From: Collinsella sp.
GTDB taxonomy: Bacteria; Actinomycetota; Coriobacteriia; Coriobacteriales; Coriobacteriaceae
Reading direction: 5' to 3'
DNA length: 64,000 nucleotides
Assembly (NCBI GenBank): GCA_019414445.1
Contig: DXMA01000012.1
Coordinates: 1 to 64,000, forward strand
Shown here in pieces: positions 31,645-40,255 of this stretch. The translations under genes and the position numbers were made by a program. The notes under the pieces are model-generated. The model was given only the letters and a program-made list of their open reading frames with translations. It searched no databases and was not told the DNA's origin. Positions within the stretch are counted from its first letter, which is position 1, and each line of letters starts with the position of its first letter.

Positions 31645-32227
31645 CGGGCTCGACCGTCCAGGTGATCGTTGCAACTTGATCGCCTTCGCCGGTTACGCGG
31701 AAGATGTCGCGCGTGACGCGGGCGACGTTTCCGCTTGTCTTGAGCTTAATTTTGTCCGTGCCGCCGGCAATGCCCTGGTAGCCCATGTCGAAGGCTGCAT
31801 TCTTGGAAAGATCGAGGCCCGTCTCCTGCATTGCGGCGCTGGCGTTCTGGAGTGCGCCGTTGGGGCCGACCTTAAAGTCGATGGAATTCTGCGCGGTTCC
31901 GGCCTTGGCGTCGGCGGCAATGGTCCAGGTGTTCATGGCGTCGATCTTCATGTTGGTGACATGGATGCCGTAGGCCGAATGATTGTCGATGGTGGTCGCG
32001 TCTTCTGAGGGGCCCTGAAGCGTGCCGTCGGCCTTGGCGACGAAGGGAATAACCGTCGGAACTTTGAACTCTACGTTGTCGATCTCGGTCCTGACCATTA
32101 CTTTTGTGGTTCCAACGCGCCCGGCTGCCAGAGCTGGCGTCGGGGCGGCGCCCATTGCGAGCGAGAGCGCGAGCCCTGCGCCCACGACGAGCGCTCTGGC
32201 TCCGTTCATGTTCCTGGTGATGTCCAT
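31628..32227 (-). CDS. Secreted WxL-like / pilin-like surface protein
   Basis: A 199-aa protein with a clear signal peptide (MNGARALVVGAGLALSLAMG, then APTPALAA). The mature part is beta-rich with few charges (KVMVRTEIDNVEFKVPTVIPF, HVTNMKIDAMNTWTIAA) and ends in ATITWTVEPG. A terminal TITWT segment recalls the end of WxL cell-surface domains, but the family assignment is tentative. AAAGGAACG precedes the ATG. It lies in the middle of the exported cluster and may be the major repeating or adhesive subunit. Confidence 0.6.
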   Translation of the reverse strand: MDITRNMNGARALVVGAGLALSLAMGAAPTPALAAGRVGTTKVMVRTEIDNVEFKVPTVIPFVAKADGTLQGPSEDATTIDNHSAYGIHVTNMKIDAMNTWTIAADAKAGTAQNSIDFKVGPNGALQNASAAMQETGLDLSKNAAFDMGYQGIAGGTDKIKLKTSGNVARVTRDIFRVTGEGDQVATITWTVEPGAHTA

Positions 32228-32317
32228 GGTCGTTCCTTTCTATTCGCCGCGGGCCGTCCCCGCGATGATTGGACGAATGCTGGTGAATTGCGTGCGGTGC
32301 CGCGTCGGTCGAAAAAG

Positions 32318-32827
32318 CTAGTTCTCGGCTTGCTCAACCCGTACCTTGACACGTGTCGGATTGCCGTGGCTGTCGAGGGTCTTGGCATCGAGTGCCTGGA
32401 TCTCGATGTATGCCTCGCCTTCTTTGATGTCGCCGGCGGGGCACGTCTCGATTGTCTTGCCGGTCTCGACCACACCGGATTCGTACATGGTCTCGTCGTT
32501 TTGGATGACGCGGAATCGCTGGGGAAATTTATTGTCTTGGACGTTTTGCACGTTGACGCGCAGCTTGCCGTCCTCCTGTAGCTGAGCGACCGGCGCGACC
32601 GAAATCGTCATCATGTTGTCGCGGACGATGGCATCGAGCTCATCTTGGATTTCTTGTCGCGATTTACCCTCTGCCGTCGTGACTGAGGCGCCCGCTTCGG
32701 GCACGGGCTGCGACTGCCAGGCGTATAGTCCTACGGCGACAAGGGCGCAGACGATAGCCAGACAGACAACGACGAGTTTCTTGCGACGCCCCAGTCCTGC
32801 GAGGCGGGGCGGCTTCTTCGCACTCAT
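32318..32827 (-). CDS. Single-pass membrane protein with beta domain
   Basis: A 169-aa protein. A basic cytoplasmic start (MSAKKPPRLAGLGRRKK) precedes one membrane helix (LVVVCLAIVCALVAVGLYAW) and then an outside domain with a predicted beta pattern (RVNVQNVQDNKFPQRFRVIQND, AYIEIQALDAKT, RVKVRVEQ). The same type of N-anchored small protein occurs in many Firmicutes and Actinobacteria surface-assembly loci. Its ATG overlaps the stop of the 98-aa gene upstream by 4 bp, so translation is coupled. Confidence 0.65.
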   Translation of the reverse strand: MSAKKPPRLAGLGRRKKLVVVCLAIVCALVAVGLYAWQSQPVPEAGASVTTAEGKSRQEIQDELDAIVRDNMMTISVAPVAQLQEDGKLRVNVQNVQDNKFPQRFRVIQNDETMYESGVVETGKTIETCPAGDIKEGEAYIEIQALDAKTLDSHGNPTRVKVRVEQAEN

Positions 32828-33120
32828 GCGGCGTCCTTGGTGGTGTAGACACGTGCGAACGTGGACGGGTCCGCTCCAAAGAGCATGTGAAGCATCAGGC
32901 GGCGCGAGTAGATGAGCTCGTCAAAGTCGTGAGGGAGCTCGATGTCGTGGATACGCGCGATGTGGTGGGCGAGCGCCGAGAACGACTCGGGGTCGCAGAT
33001 AACATCGGTGGTGACGTGGTAGACCGCCGTTTCGGGGAACGCCTCTTCGTCGAAAGGCAGGAGATAGGGATCGTCGTCGACCTCGATGGCGACGCCGTAC
33101 TGGGGCCAGTAATATGCCAT
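32824..33120 (-). CDS. Small cytoplasmic protein heading the surface operon
   Basis: A 98-residue acidic protein with no signal or membrane segment: MAYYWPQYGVAIEVDDDPY at the start, FDEEAFPETAVYHVTTD, then helices HHIARIHDIELPHDFDELIYSRRLMLHMLFGAD in two parts. It resembles no family that I know. GGGAGG precedes the ATG. First gene of the cluster and 4-bp overlapped with the membrane protein that follows; a regulatory or chaperone role for the exported proteins is a guess only. Confidence 0.6.
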   Translation of the reverse strand: MAYYWPQYGVAIEVDDDPYLLPFDEEAFPETAVYHVTTDVICDPESFSALAHHIARIHDIELPHDFDELIYSRRLMLHMLFGADPSTFARVYTTKDAA

Positions 33121-33193
33121 GGGAACCTCCCTGCTTCTGGGGCCAAAACTTCTATCGGTTTTGGCTGTCGACGCCGACCGTATCAGCCGCTAC

Positions 33194-33230
33194 TTGACCA
33201 ATTTCTGACCAAATGCTTGACGGATTGACA
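33194..33230. promoter_or_regulatory. Series of TTGAC repeats before the lactate operon
   Basis: TTGACC (33194-33199), TGACC (33206-33210), TTGACG (33217-33222) and TTGACA (33225-33230) are seen in one direction with spacings of 11, 12 and 8 bp. They lie between the divergent surface operon and the lactate operon. Helical-phase repetition suggests a cooperative activator or repressor site. One copy could double as a -35 box, but no convincing -10 follows at 17 bp. The rest of 33121-33466 has nothing else I can support. Confidence 0.35.
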
Positions 33231-33466
33231 TCTCCGCAGGTAAAAGATGGAAATAATTACTTCAACTTTTTTCGAGCGACAATCGAGCGGTCGGCGACGG
33301 CGGGGCGATATTTGTCAAAAGCATCGTCTGCCGAGGAAATCCAGCCGCTCGCCGAATTGCGCAAACGTAAAAATCGCCAATTATGGAGACGGTTTCGAAC
33401 ACGTCGACGAAACGATGCGGTAACATCTCCCTGCAAACACTGTAGTTAGATAAAGGGGGAGTTCGC

Positions 33467-35068
33467 GTGTCTGCAACCATCAAACCCTTCACCGACGAGT
33501 TCGAAGAGTATGGCCGCGACGAATCTCGCGCATCGGGCGAAGCATCGAGCATCTCGTTTCCGACAACGGAAGACGAGGTCCGTGCCATTTTGGAAACGCT
33601 CCATGCCGAGCGTGTCCCGGTAACGGTTCAGGGCGCCCGAACCGGCCTTGCCGCCGGTGCCGTGCCCCACGGTGGGCATATCCTCAATACTTCCCGTATG
33701 AATCGCTACTTGGGCCTTCGCCGCGATGAACAAGGCCAATTTCTGCTGCGCGTGGAGCCGGGCGTTGTGCTCTCGGAGCTGCGTAAGCAGCTGAGCAAGA
33801 AGGTACTGCCGACCGCTGGTTGGGACCAGGCATCGCTTGAGGCCTACGAGGAGTTCCAAGAGTCCCCCGAGCAGTTCTTTCCCACCGATCCCACCGAGGC
33901 ATCTGCCTGTCTGGGCGGCATGGCGGCATGCAACGCCTCAGGCGCCCGCAGCTACGCTTACGGTCCCATGCGCCCGCATATCACGGGACTCCACGTCGCG
34001 CTGGCTGATGGCGATTTGCTTGAGCTTCAGCGCGGCGAGGCTTTTGCCCAGGACCGCCACCTGTCGCTCGTGACGGCAGCGGGCCGTACGCTCGAGCTCG
34101 ATCTTCCCGGCTATACCATGCCCGAGACAAAAAATGCCTCAGGCTATTTCGTTGCGGACGATATGGACGCCATCGACCTCTTTATCGGCGCGTGCGGCAC
34201 GCTCGGCGTCATTACCGAGCTCGAGATCGCCCTGCAGGCGGCACCTTCGGTCGTATGGGGTGTGAGTTGCTTTTTCGATAGCGAGGACAAGGCGGTGTCC
34301 TTTACCGATTCCGTGCGCCCTGTCCTGTCCCATGCGGCTGCCATCGAGTACTTCGATGCTGGCGCCCTGGATATTCTACGTCGCCAGCGCGAGCAGTCGA
34401 CGGCGTTTGCCTCGCTGCCGGCGCTCGACGACGAGGCAAAGGTCTGTGTCTACGTGGAGCTCGACTGCGACGACGAGGCGCAGGCGACCGAGGAGCTGTA
34501 CCACCTGGGATGGGTGCTGGAGCTTGCGGGCGGCCGCGACGATGCGACATGGGTCGCCCGCACCGAAGTCGATCGCGAGTGCCAGCGGTTCTTCCGCCAC
34601 GCGGTGCCTGAGAGCGTCAACATGCTTATCGACGAGCGCCGCCGCACGGATCCCACTATCACCAAGTTGGGCTCGGACATGTCGGTGCCCAATGCATGCC
34701 TTGCCGATGTCATGGCCCTCTATCGCCGCACGCTGGCCGAAAGCGGGCTTGAGTCTGCTGCCTGGGGACACATCGGGAACAACCATCTGCATGTGAACAT
34801 CCTGCCGCGCGATGCGCAAGACTACCGTCGTGGTGGAGAACTCTTTGCCCAGTGGGCTTCCGAGGTCACGGCCATGGGCGGTGCCGTTTCTGCCGAACAC
34901 GGCGTCGGCAAGATCAAGGCGGGCTTCTTGGAGACGATGTACGGCCACGAGGCCATGGTCGAGTCGGCGCGTCTCAAACTCCAGCTCGATCCTGCCGGCC
35001 AGCTGGGTCGCGGCAACCTGTTTACGGAGAAGCTCTTGGATGAACTCGTTCAGAAAGGGGGCGCGTGA
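33467..35068 (+). CDS. FAD-linked D-lactate dehydrogenase (LctD/GlcD-like)
   Basis: A 533-aa FAD-binding oxidoreductase of the GlcD/lactate dehydrogenase group. The FAD_binding_4 domain spans about residues 40-220, with VTVQGARTGLAAGAVPHGG and CLGGMAACNASGARSYAYG. The C-terminal substrate domain has GHIGNNHLHVNILP and AVSAEHGVGKIKAGFLE, which carry the His/Glu substrate residues. The GTG start has AAGGGGGAG upstream. It is first of three genes with etfB and etfA, the arrangement of the Etf-coupled lactate dehydrogenase of acetogens, so lactate is the likely substrate. Glycolate is an alternative. Confidence 0.9.
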   Translation: MSATIKPFTDEFEEYGRDESRASGEASSISFPTTEDEVRAILETLHAERVPVTVQGARTGLAAGAVPHGGHILNTSRMNRYLGLRRDEQGQFLLRVEPGVVLSELRKQLSKKVLPTAGWDQASLEAYEEFQESPEQFFPTDPTEASACLGGMAACNASGARSYAYGPMRPHITGLHVALADGDLLELQRGEAFAQDRHLSLVTAAGRTLELDLPGYTMPETKNASGYFVADDMDAIDLFIGACGTLGVITELEIALQAAPSVVWGVSCFFDSEDKAVSFTDSVRPVLSHAAAIEYFDAGALDILRRQREQSTAFASLPALDDEAKVCVYVELDCDDEAQATEELYHLGWVLELAGGRDDATWVARTEVDRECQRFFRHAVPESVNMLIDERRRTDPTITKLGSDMSVPNACLADVMALYRRTLAESGLESAAWGHIGNNHLHVNILPRDAQDYRRGGELFAQWASEVTAMGGAVSAEHGVGKIKAGFLETMYGHEAMVESARLKLQLDPAGQLGRGNLFTEKLLDELVQKGGA

Positions 35069-35070
35069 AG

Positions 35071-35886
35071 ATGAGTGATTTCCATATGGTGGTGTGCGTC
35101 AAGGCGGTGCCCGGAAGCACCGAGGTCAAGATGGACCCCAAGACCAATACTATCGTGCGTGATGGCAAGCAGGCGGTCATTAATCCCTTCGATGCAAGTG
35201 CCCTCGAATGTGCGCTAGCGCTGAAGGACGACTTTATCGGCTTTGGCATGGACGTGCGTGTGACGGTGGTGTCGATGGGCATCCCCGCGACCGAATCGCT
35301 GCTGCGCGACTGCATCGCCCGCGGTGCCGACGACGCGCTGCTGCTGACCGACCGAGCCTTTGCGGGCGCCGATACCCTAGCCACCACCTATGCCCTCAAA
35401 TGCGGCATCGAGGCACTCGATGAGGATTTTGACCTGCTCATCTGCGGCAAGATGGCAGTGGACGGCGATACGGCCCAGATCGGCCCCGAGCTGGCCGGCG
35501 CCTTTGGGGTCCCCTGCGTGACCGACGTGAGCTGTGTGCAGAGCGCGGGATTTACGACGTGTGGCTCGCTGGCGCTCGTTCACGGCTGCGATGCCGGCGA
35601 GGAGACGGTGTACCTGGAGATGCCGTGTGCGATGACGACTGCCAAGGAGATTGGCCAGCTGCGCATGCCGAGTATTGCCGGTATTCGCGCGGCCGAGGAT
35701 GCAGACGTGCGCGTGGCCAGCGCTGCCGACGTAAACGCCGACCCCTCGCGTTGCGGCCTTGCCGGATCACCGACGCAGGTCGTGCGCTCGTTTGTGCCCG
35801 ACCGTGACCAAACGTGCGAGGCCGTCGAGGGAACGGCGTCCGGGCAGGCGGTAAAACTTGCCAAGATTATTGAGGGGATGGCATAG
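35071..35886 (+). CDS. etfB: Electron transfer flavoprotein beta subunit
   Basis: A 271-aa EtfB/FixA protein. Recognisable are MVVCVKAVPGSTEVKMDP, INPFDASALECAL, the AMP/FAD-binding region VTVVSMGIPATESLLRDCIARGADDALLLTD, LICGKMAVDGDTAQIGPELA and PFGVPCVTDV-like loops. The ATG at 35071 follows AAAGGGGG; it starts just two bases after the lactate dehydrogenase stop. Together with the fused EtfA it should take electrons from the dehydrogenase. Bifurcating EtfB proteins carry an extra FAD here; that property cannot be proved from sequence by eye. Confidence 0.93.
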   Translation: MSDFHMVVCVKAVPGSTEVKMDPKTNTIVRDGKQAVINPFDASALECALALKDDFIGFGMDVRVTVVSMGIPATESLLRDCIARGADDALLLTDRAFAGADTLATTYALKCGIEALDEDFDLLICGKMAVDGDTAQIGPELAGAFGVPCVTDVSCVQSAGFTTCGSLALVHGCDAGEETVYLEMPCAMTTAKEIGQLRMPSIAGIRAAEDADVRVASAADVNADPSRCGLAGSPTQVVRSFVPDRDQTCEAVEGTASGQAVKLAKIIEGMA

Positions 35887-37092
35887 ATGAGCGGGCTGAT
35901 TATCGATAGCGAAGCCTGTATCGGCTGCGGTCGCTGCGTTCGCGCCTGCGCCTCGGGCGGCATTGTGGTGGAGGGCGAGCGCCCCAATCGCTGTGCCCGC
36001 GTAACCGACGGCTGTATCCTGTGCGGCGGGTGCGTCGACGCCTGCCCCGTCAACGCCATCTCGATCGAGCGCGACGAGGCCGCCGGCGCGGTAGACCTTG
36101 ACGCATATCGAGACATTTGGGTCTTCGTGCAAACTGACAAGCACGATGCCGTGGCATCCGTGGCCTTCGAGCTCATGGGCAAGGGACGCGAGCTTGCTGA
36201 TGCCCGCGGCTGTCGCCTGGTGGCACTGGTCGGCATGAGCCCCGAGGGCTCGCTCGAGGACCTCGAACACCTGGTTTGTGCCGGCGCGGACGAAGTTCTG
36301 GTCTGTCGTGACGAGCGCCTGCGTCAGAACGACGCGGAGGTCTATGCTCGCCTGATCTACGATTTGGTGGCCGAGCGCAAGCCCGAGGCCATTCTGTACG
36401 GCGCGACCGCGTTTGGCCGCGAACTGGCACCCGGCGTTGCCGTGCGCCTGCAGACGGGCCTTACGGCTGATTGCACGGTGCTTTCGGTGGATACGGAGAC
36501 GGGTCTGCTGCAGCAGACGCGCCCGGCGTTTGGCGGCAACCTGATGGCCACCATTATCTGCCCCAACCACCGTCCTCAGATGGCAACGGTGCGCCCCGGC
36601 ATCTTTAAGGCGCCCGAGTTTGACTATAGCCGCTCCGGCACGATTACCCAGGTAGTGCTTGCGGATGACGTTAAGGCCCGCGTCGAGATCTCGATTCCCG
36701 CCGAGGAGTGGGGACAGCAGGCCTCAATTGCCGATGCCGAGCGTCTGGTCGTGGTGGGCCGCGGCATCGGCTCCAAGAAGAATCTGCCCCTGATGCGAAA
36801 GCTCGCCGATGCCCTGGGTGCCGAGCTTGGTTGCACGCGTCCCATTGTGGAGGCAGGCTGGTTGGAGTATCGCCACCAAATTGGCCAGACGGGTGTATCG
36901 GTCTCGCCCAAGCTCCTCGTGAGCATCGGTGTCTCGGGTGCTATCCAGCATCTCGCCGGCATCGGTGGGGCGGAGTGCATTGTTGCCATCAATGAGGACC
37001 CGGATGCCCCCATCTTCGGTGCCGCCCAGTACAAGGTCGTCGGCGATGCCGTTGAGATCGTTGAGGAACTGCTGGCTCAGCTCGAGTGCTAA
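35887..37092 (+). CDS. etfA: EtfA with N-terminal 2[4Fe-4S] ferredoxin domain
   Basis: A 401-aa electron transfer flavoprotein alpha subunit. Two ferredoxin clusters are seen at the N-terminus: CIGCGRCVRAC (about 11-21) and CILCGGCVDAC (about 43-53). The Etf alpha body follows, with LYGATAFGRELAPGVAVRLQTGLTADC as the FAD-loop region, and FAD-binding VVGRGIGSKKN, GQTGVSVSPKLL, IGVSGAIQHLAGI and VAINEDPDAPIF. Ferredoxin-fused EtfA is typical of the LctBCD complex of Acetobacterium. ATG follows the etfB stop directly. The stop overlaps the convergent HD gene by 4 bp. Confidence 0.93.
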   Translation: MSGLIIDSEACIGCGRCVRACASGGIVVEGERPNRCARVTDGCILCGGCVDACPVNAISIERDEAAGAVDLDAYRDIWVFVQTDKHDAVASVAFELMGKGRELADARGCRLVALVGMSPEGSLEDLEHLVCAGADEVLVCRDERLRQNDAEVYARLIYDLVAERKPEAILYGATAFGRELAPGVAVRLQTGLTADCTVLSVDTETGLLQQTRPAFGGNLMATIICPNHRPQMATVRPGIFKAPEFDYSRSGTITQVVLADDVKARVEISIPAEEWGQQASIADAERLVVVGRGIGSKKNLPLMRKLADALGAELGCTRPIVEAGWLEYRHQIGQTGVSVSPKLLVSIGVSGAIQHLAGIGGAECIVAINEDPDAPIFGAAQYKVVGDAVEIVEELLAQLEC

Positions 37093-37901
37093 GCGCTTGC
37101 CAGCCAGCGGCGCAGCTCGTCCTTAAGGCGGCTCCAGGTTGCCTGCGCGGCGGGGTCGGTAAAGGGTCGCGTAATGCCAAAGGGCGCGTCGAGCAGGCGA
37201 TAGATATCGCCTTGCTCGCGCGCCAGTGCACGGCTTGCCGGATGGACGAGCTCAAACATAAAGCAGATGAGCCCCACCAGGTAGTCCGCCGGCTCGTTGC
37301 GCTCGTCACGCGCGACGCAGCGATGCTCGTCAAAGGCGGTAAGCGCCGGTGTCGAGAAGTGGCTGGCGAGAAACGTGTCCTCATCCACCTTGAGGATGGT
37401 GTCGACGGTGCTGTCGGCGATGGTGCGCATAATGTCAATCTTGTCGCCATCGCGCACGATCTCGCAGAAGCTCCGTGTACGGGTGTCGAGTTCCGTGGGC
37501 AGGCGAAAATCACTGTGGTGGGCGATGCTCGCGCGGATCAGTTCGTCCTCTGCCGGGTCATCGATAAAGTCGCGGATGCTCGTTACGGCGGGTGCATCGG
37601 CGGGATTCTCGCCAAAGAGGACCTCGATGCCCAGCGCTGCATGGCTCATGCTCTCGGCGTCCTTAAAGGTGTCCCAGCGCCGCAACTGCTCAAAGCGGCC
37701 CATATCGTGTAGCAGGCCGCAAAGCCATGCCAGGTCAATATCTTCTGACGACCAGCCCTGCTCGCGCGCTACGGCATCGCATGCCTCGGCCACGTGGTAC
37801 GTATGCTCGATTTTGAGCGCGATGCGTGGGTTGGTGGCGTCGTAGGCATCGGTGTAGCTTTTGAAGGCCGCGCGCGCCCGGTCTCGATCGATAACTGTCA
37901 T
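37089..37901 (-). CDS. HD-domain phosphohydrolase
   Basis: A 270-aa protein with a canonical HD site: His33 in HTYHVAE, LLHDMGRFEQ (His-Asp near 64), SHAALG near 87, and AHHSDFRLP near 127 with D153 in VRDGDKIDIMR. This set fits metal-dependent phosphohydrolases of the YedJ/uncharacterised HD class. AGGAAG precedes the ATG. Convergent with etfA and divergent from azlC. Substrate (nucleotide or phosphoester) unknown. Confidence 0.88.
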   Translation of the reverse strand: MTVIDRDRARAAFKSYTDAYDATNPRIALKIEHTYHVAEACDAVAREQGWSSEDIDLAWLCGLLHDMGRFEQLRRWDTFKDAESMSHAALGIEVLFGENPADAPAVTSIRDFIDDPAEDELIRASIAHHSDFRLPTELDTRTRSFCEIVRDGDKIDIMRTIADSTVDTILKVDEDTFLASHFSTPALTAFDEHRCVARDERNEPADYLVGLICFMFELVHPASRALAREQGDIYRLLDAPFGITRPFTDPAAQATWSRLKDELRRWLASA

Positions 37902-37933
37902 AATGACTTCCTAAAAAGTTGTGTCTTTCGATC

Positions 37934-37968
37934 CGGTGGCAATTGTAGGTGAACTTTATTGCCACCGG
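37934..37968. promoter_or_regulatory. Perfect 11-bp inverted repeat before azlC
   Basis: CCGGTGGCAAT (37934-37944) is exactly inverted as ATTGCCACCGG (37958-37968), with 13 bases between. The loop carries AGGTGA, and the right arm contains a possible TTG start (37959). It lies between the divergent HD gene and azlCD. Either a protein operator or an RNA stem that hides a start site would fit. Confidence 0.55.
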
Positions 37969-38027
37969 TTGATATTTCTGCTGCGTTGCAAGGCGCGCTG
38001 CAGACGACTTACCAGAATGGGAGTGGC

Positions 38028-38720
38028 ATGGTCCTTAGGATCTTTAAAATCGTCTGGCCAGTGATGCTTACCTATGTTGCAATAGGCGCGCCGTGCGGAA
38101 TGATCATGGGGCAGACGGGAATGGAGCCCTGGATGGTCTTTGCTCTGAGCAGCACGTTTGTGACGGGCAGCGGCCAGTTTATGATCTGCAACCTGTGGCT
38201 GGCGGGCGTGCCTGCAGCATCGATCGTCGCGAGCGTCGCCGCCATCTCCTCGCGCTTTGCGCTTTACTCGGCATCGATCGCACCCCATCTGGCGGGCGCC
38301 TCGAAGCGTCAGACGCTGGCTGTTGCCGCGACACTTACCGAGGAGGCATATGGCATCTCGCTTGCCAAGTTGGTTGAAGGGGAGGATTGGGGCCCGCGCG
38401 AGTCCTTTGTGCTCAACGTGATCCTTATCGCAACATGGGGCGTATCGTGTACGACGGGCGCCATCGTCGGCGCCGTTGTCGATGTTCCCACCGCTATTGC
38501 GAGTTTCGTCTGCACGTCGCTCTTTATCTGTCTACTCTTTTCGCAGCGGTTGTCGCGCGGCAACGTTGTCGCGGCGGTTTCGGGCGCGGTGTCCGTCGCC
38601 GTATGCAAGTTCTTGGGCCTCATGAATATTACCGTGCCGGCAAGCGTCGTGGTCGGCATTGCCATTGCGCTGGCGTGCGATGCTGTATTTGACGGAAGAG
38701 GTGCCCGCGATGCCCGTTAA
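38028..38720 (+). CDS. azlC: Branched-chain amino acid exporter subunit AzlC
   Basis: A 230-aa membrane protein of the AzlC/YgaZ family with about six to seven helices. Family sequence is clear: YVAIGAPCGMIMGQTG, SSTFVTGSGQFMICNLW, AAISSRFALYSASIAPHL, TLTEEAYGISLA and WGVSCTTGAIVG. ATG 38028 with GGGAG four bases upstream matches the usual family start; TTG 37959 would add 23 polar residues. It acts with AzlD to export branched-chain amino acids and analogues. AzlD's ATG overlaps its end. Confidence 0.9.
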   Translation: MVLRIFKIVWPVMLTYVAIGAPCGMIMGQTGMEPWMVFALSSTFVTGSGQFMICNLWLAGVPAASIVASVAAISSRFALYSASIAPHLAGASKRQTLAVAATLTEEAYGISLAKLVEGEDWGPRESFVLNVILIATWGVSCTTGAIVGAVVDVPTAIASFVCTSLFICLLFSQRLSRGNVVAAVSGAVSVAVCKFLGLMNITVPASVVVGIAIALACDAVFDGRGARDAR

Positions 38721-39033
38721 CGAGTTCTTGGTTCTGTGGCTGTCGTCGTGGGCTGCTATCGCGTTCTTTCGCATCGCGCCGGCGTTCGCCTTGCGCGGGC
38801 GGACCCTGTCGCCCCGTATTACCGAGGCCCTGGGCTATATCCCGCCCGCTGCCTTTGCCGCGCTGGTCGCCAACGACTTGGTGAGTCCCGGCGCGTTCGA
38901 CGCGGGGCTCTGGCCTGCCTTGGTTCCCTGGATTGCGGCCGCCGGCGTCGTGGTCGTGGCGGTCAAGACAAAATCGATGCTGTGGTGCTGCGTCTCGGGC
39001 ATCGTACTCTATATCGTCTTGAGCCTTATATAG
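38710..39033 (+). CDS. azlD: Branched-chain amino acid exporter subunit AzlD
   Basis: A 107-aa protein with three to four membrane helices and the family signature FFRIAPAFALRGRTLSPRITEALGYIPPAAFAALV. It is the obligate small partner of AzlC. ATG 38710 (GGAAGAGG upstream) overlaps the azlC stop by 11 bp, which indicates coupled translation. The open frame extends upstream, but that part overlaps azlC and is not conserved. Confidence 0.9.
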   Translation: MPVNEFLVLWLSSWAAIAFFRIAPAFALRGRTLSPRITEALGYIPPAAFAALVANDLVSPGAFDAGLWPALVPWIAAAGVVVVAVKTKSMLWCCVSGIVLYIVLSLI

Positions 39034-39183
39034 GGGTGGCGTCGCGGGCGCCGAATCTCGTTCCATCCCAACTTGTCGAGTTTTTCACCGAGCTGGTCTA
39101 TTTCTTCTGGTACCATGGTCAAACTTTACTGTAGCAAAGCGTGACGTGGGCTTTTGTATCCCGTCAGCGGAAATGGGGGTTTC

Positions 39184-40206
39184 ATGGCACAGGAAGCAAC
39201 CACCAACGAGCAAAAGAAATTCAAGGTCCCGCGCATCCCGGGCGACATCATGATTTATCCGATGATCGTCGGTCTTTTGCTCAACACCTTCTGCCCGCAG
39301 GTTTTTGAGATCGGCGGATTCTTTACGGCTGCCTGCCGCGGTGGCTCCAATACCATTGTCGCCGCGATCCTGCTGTTTGTGGGCGCCGGCATCAGCTTTA
39401 AGTCCACGCCGGGTGCCATCAAGACCGGTATCGTCGTGCTGATCCCCAAGCTGGTCGTCGCAGCGGCTCTCGGCCTGGGCGTGGCATATTTCTTTAACGA
39501 CAACTTCCTGGGTCTGAGCTCCGTGTCTATCATCGGCGGCATCACGTTTTGCAACATGGCGCTCTATACGGGCATCATGGGCGAGTTCGGCGATGAGTCC
39601 GAGCAGGGCGCCGTCGGTATCCTGTTCTTTACGGCTGGCCCCGCCGTCACGATGATCATCCTCGGTGTTTCCGGCCTCGCCAACATTCCCATTGGCACCA
39701 TTATCGGCTCCATCTTGCCACTCGTTATTGGCATGGTTCTGGGCAACCTGTTCCCGTTTATCAAGAACCTGCTGGTTCCCGGTGCCAATCCCGCGATTGC
39801 CGTCATCGGATTTCAGCTCGGTGCGTCCATGAGCCTGTCGAGCTTTATCACCGGCGGTATTTCCGGCATTCTGTTGGGCCTCATCACCCTCTTTATCGTT
39901 GGCCCCATCACCTTTGCCTTCGAGCGCTTGTGCGGCGGCAACGGCAAGGCCGCCGTTGCTTGCTCCACCATCGCCGGCACGGCTATGACCACGCCGGTTG
40001 CTCTTGCTGAGGTCGCGCCGCGCTATGCCGAGCTTGCGCCCACCGCGTATGCGCAGATCGCCACCGCCGTCATCATCACGGCCATCATGGCCCCGATTCT
40101 GACCGGCTGGGTCGATAAGAAGTTCTGCCACGGCGAAGAGGATCTGTCGGTCGAAGGCGTCGAGGCTATTGAGGAGGCCGTCGCGACCGACATCGACGGC
40201 GAGTAA
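39184..40206 (+). CDS. KdgT-type 2-keto-3-deoxygluconate permease
   Basis: A 340-aa membrane protein with about ten helices. It begins KVPRIPGDIMIYPMIVGLLLNTFCP, the classical KdgT opening, followed by GAGISFKSTPGAIKTGIVV, GGITFCNMALY and GTAMTTPVALAEVAPRY. KdgT imports 2-keto-3-deoxygluconate from pectin or glycosaminoglycan breakdown by proton symport. ATG 39184 has GGGGG upstream. There are no KDG kinase or aldolase genes in the window, so the real substrate should be treated as open. A stem-loop follows the stop. Confidence 0.85.
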   Translation: MAQEATTNEQKKFKVPRIPGDIMIYPMIVGLLLNTFCPQVFEIGGFFTAACRGGSNTIVAAILLFVGAGISFKSTPGAIKTGIVVLIPKLVVAAALGLGVAYFFNDNFLGLSSVSIIGGITFCNMALYTGIMGEFGDESEQGAVGILFFTAGPAVTMIILGVSGLANIPIGTIIGSILPLVIGMVLGNLFPFIKNLLVPGANPAIAVIGFQLGASMSLSSFITGGISGILLGLITLFIVGPITFAFERLCGGNGKAAVACSTIAGTAMTTPVALAEVAPRYAELAPTAYAQIATAVIITAIMAPILTGWVDKKFCHGEEDLSVEGVEAIEEAVATDIDGE

Positions 40207-40255
40207 TCGTCGACGCGAGTCAATCAAGCCGGCGTGTGCAATTCGCGCCGTATGG

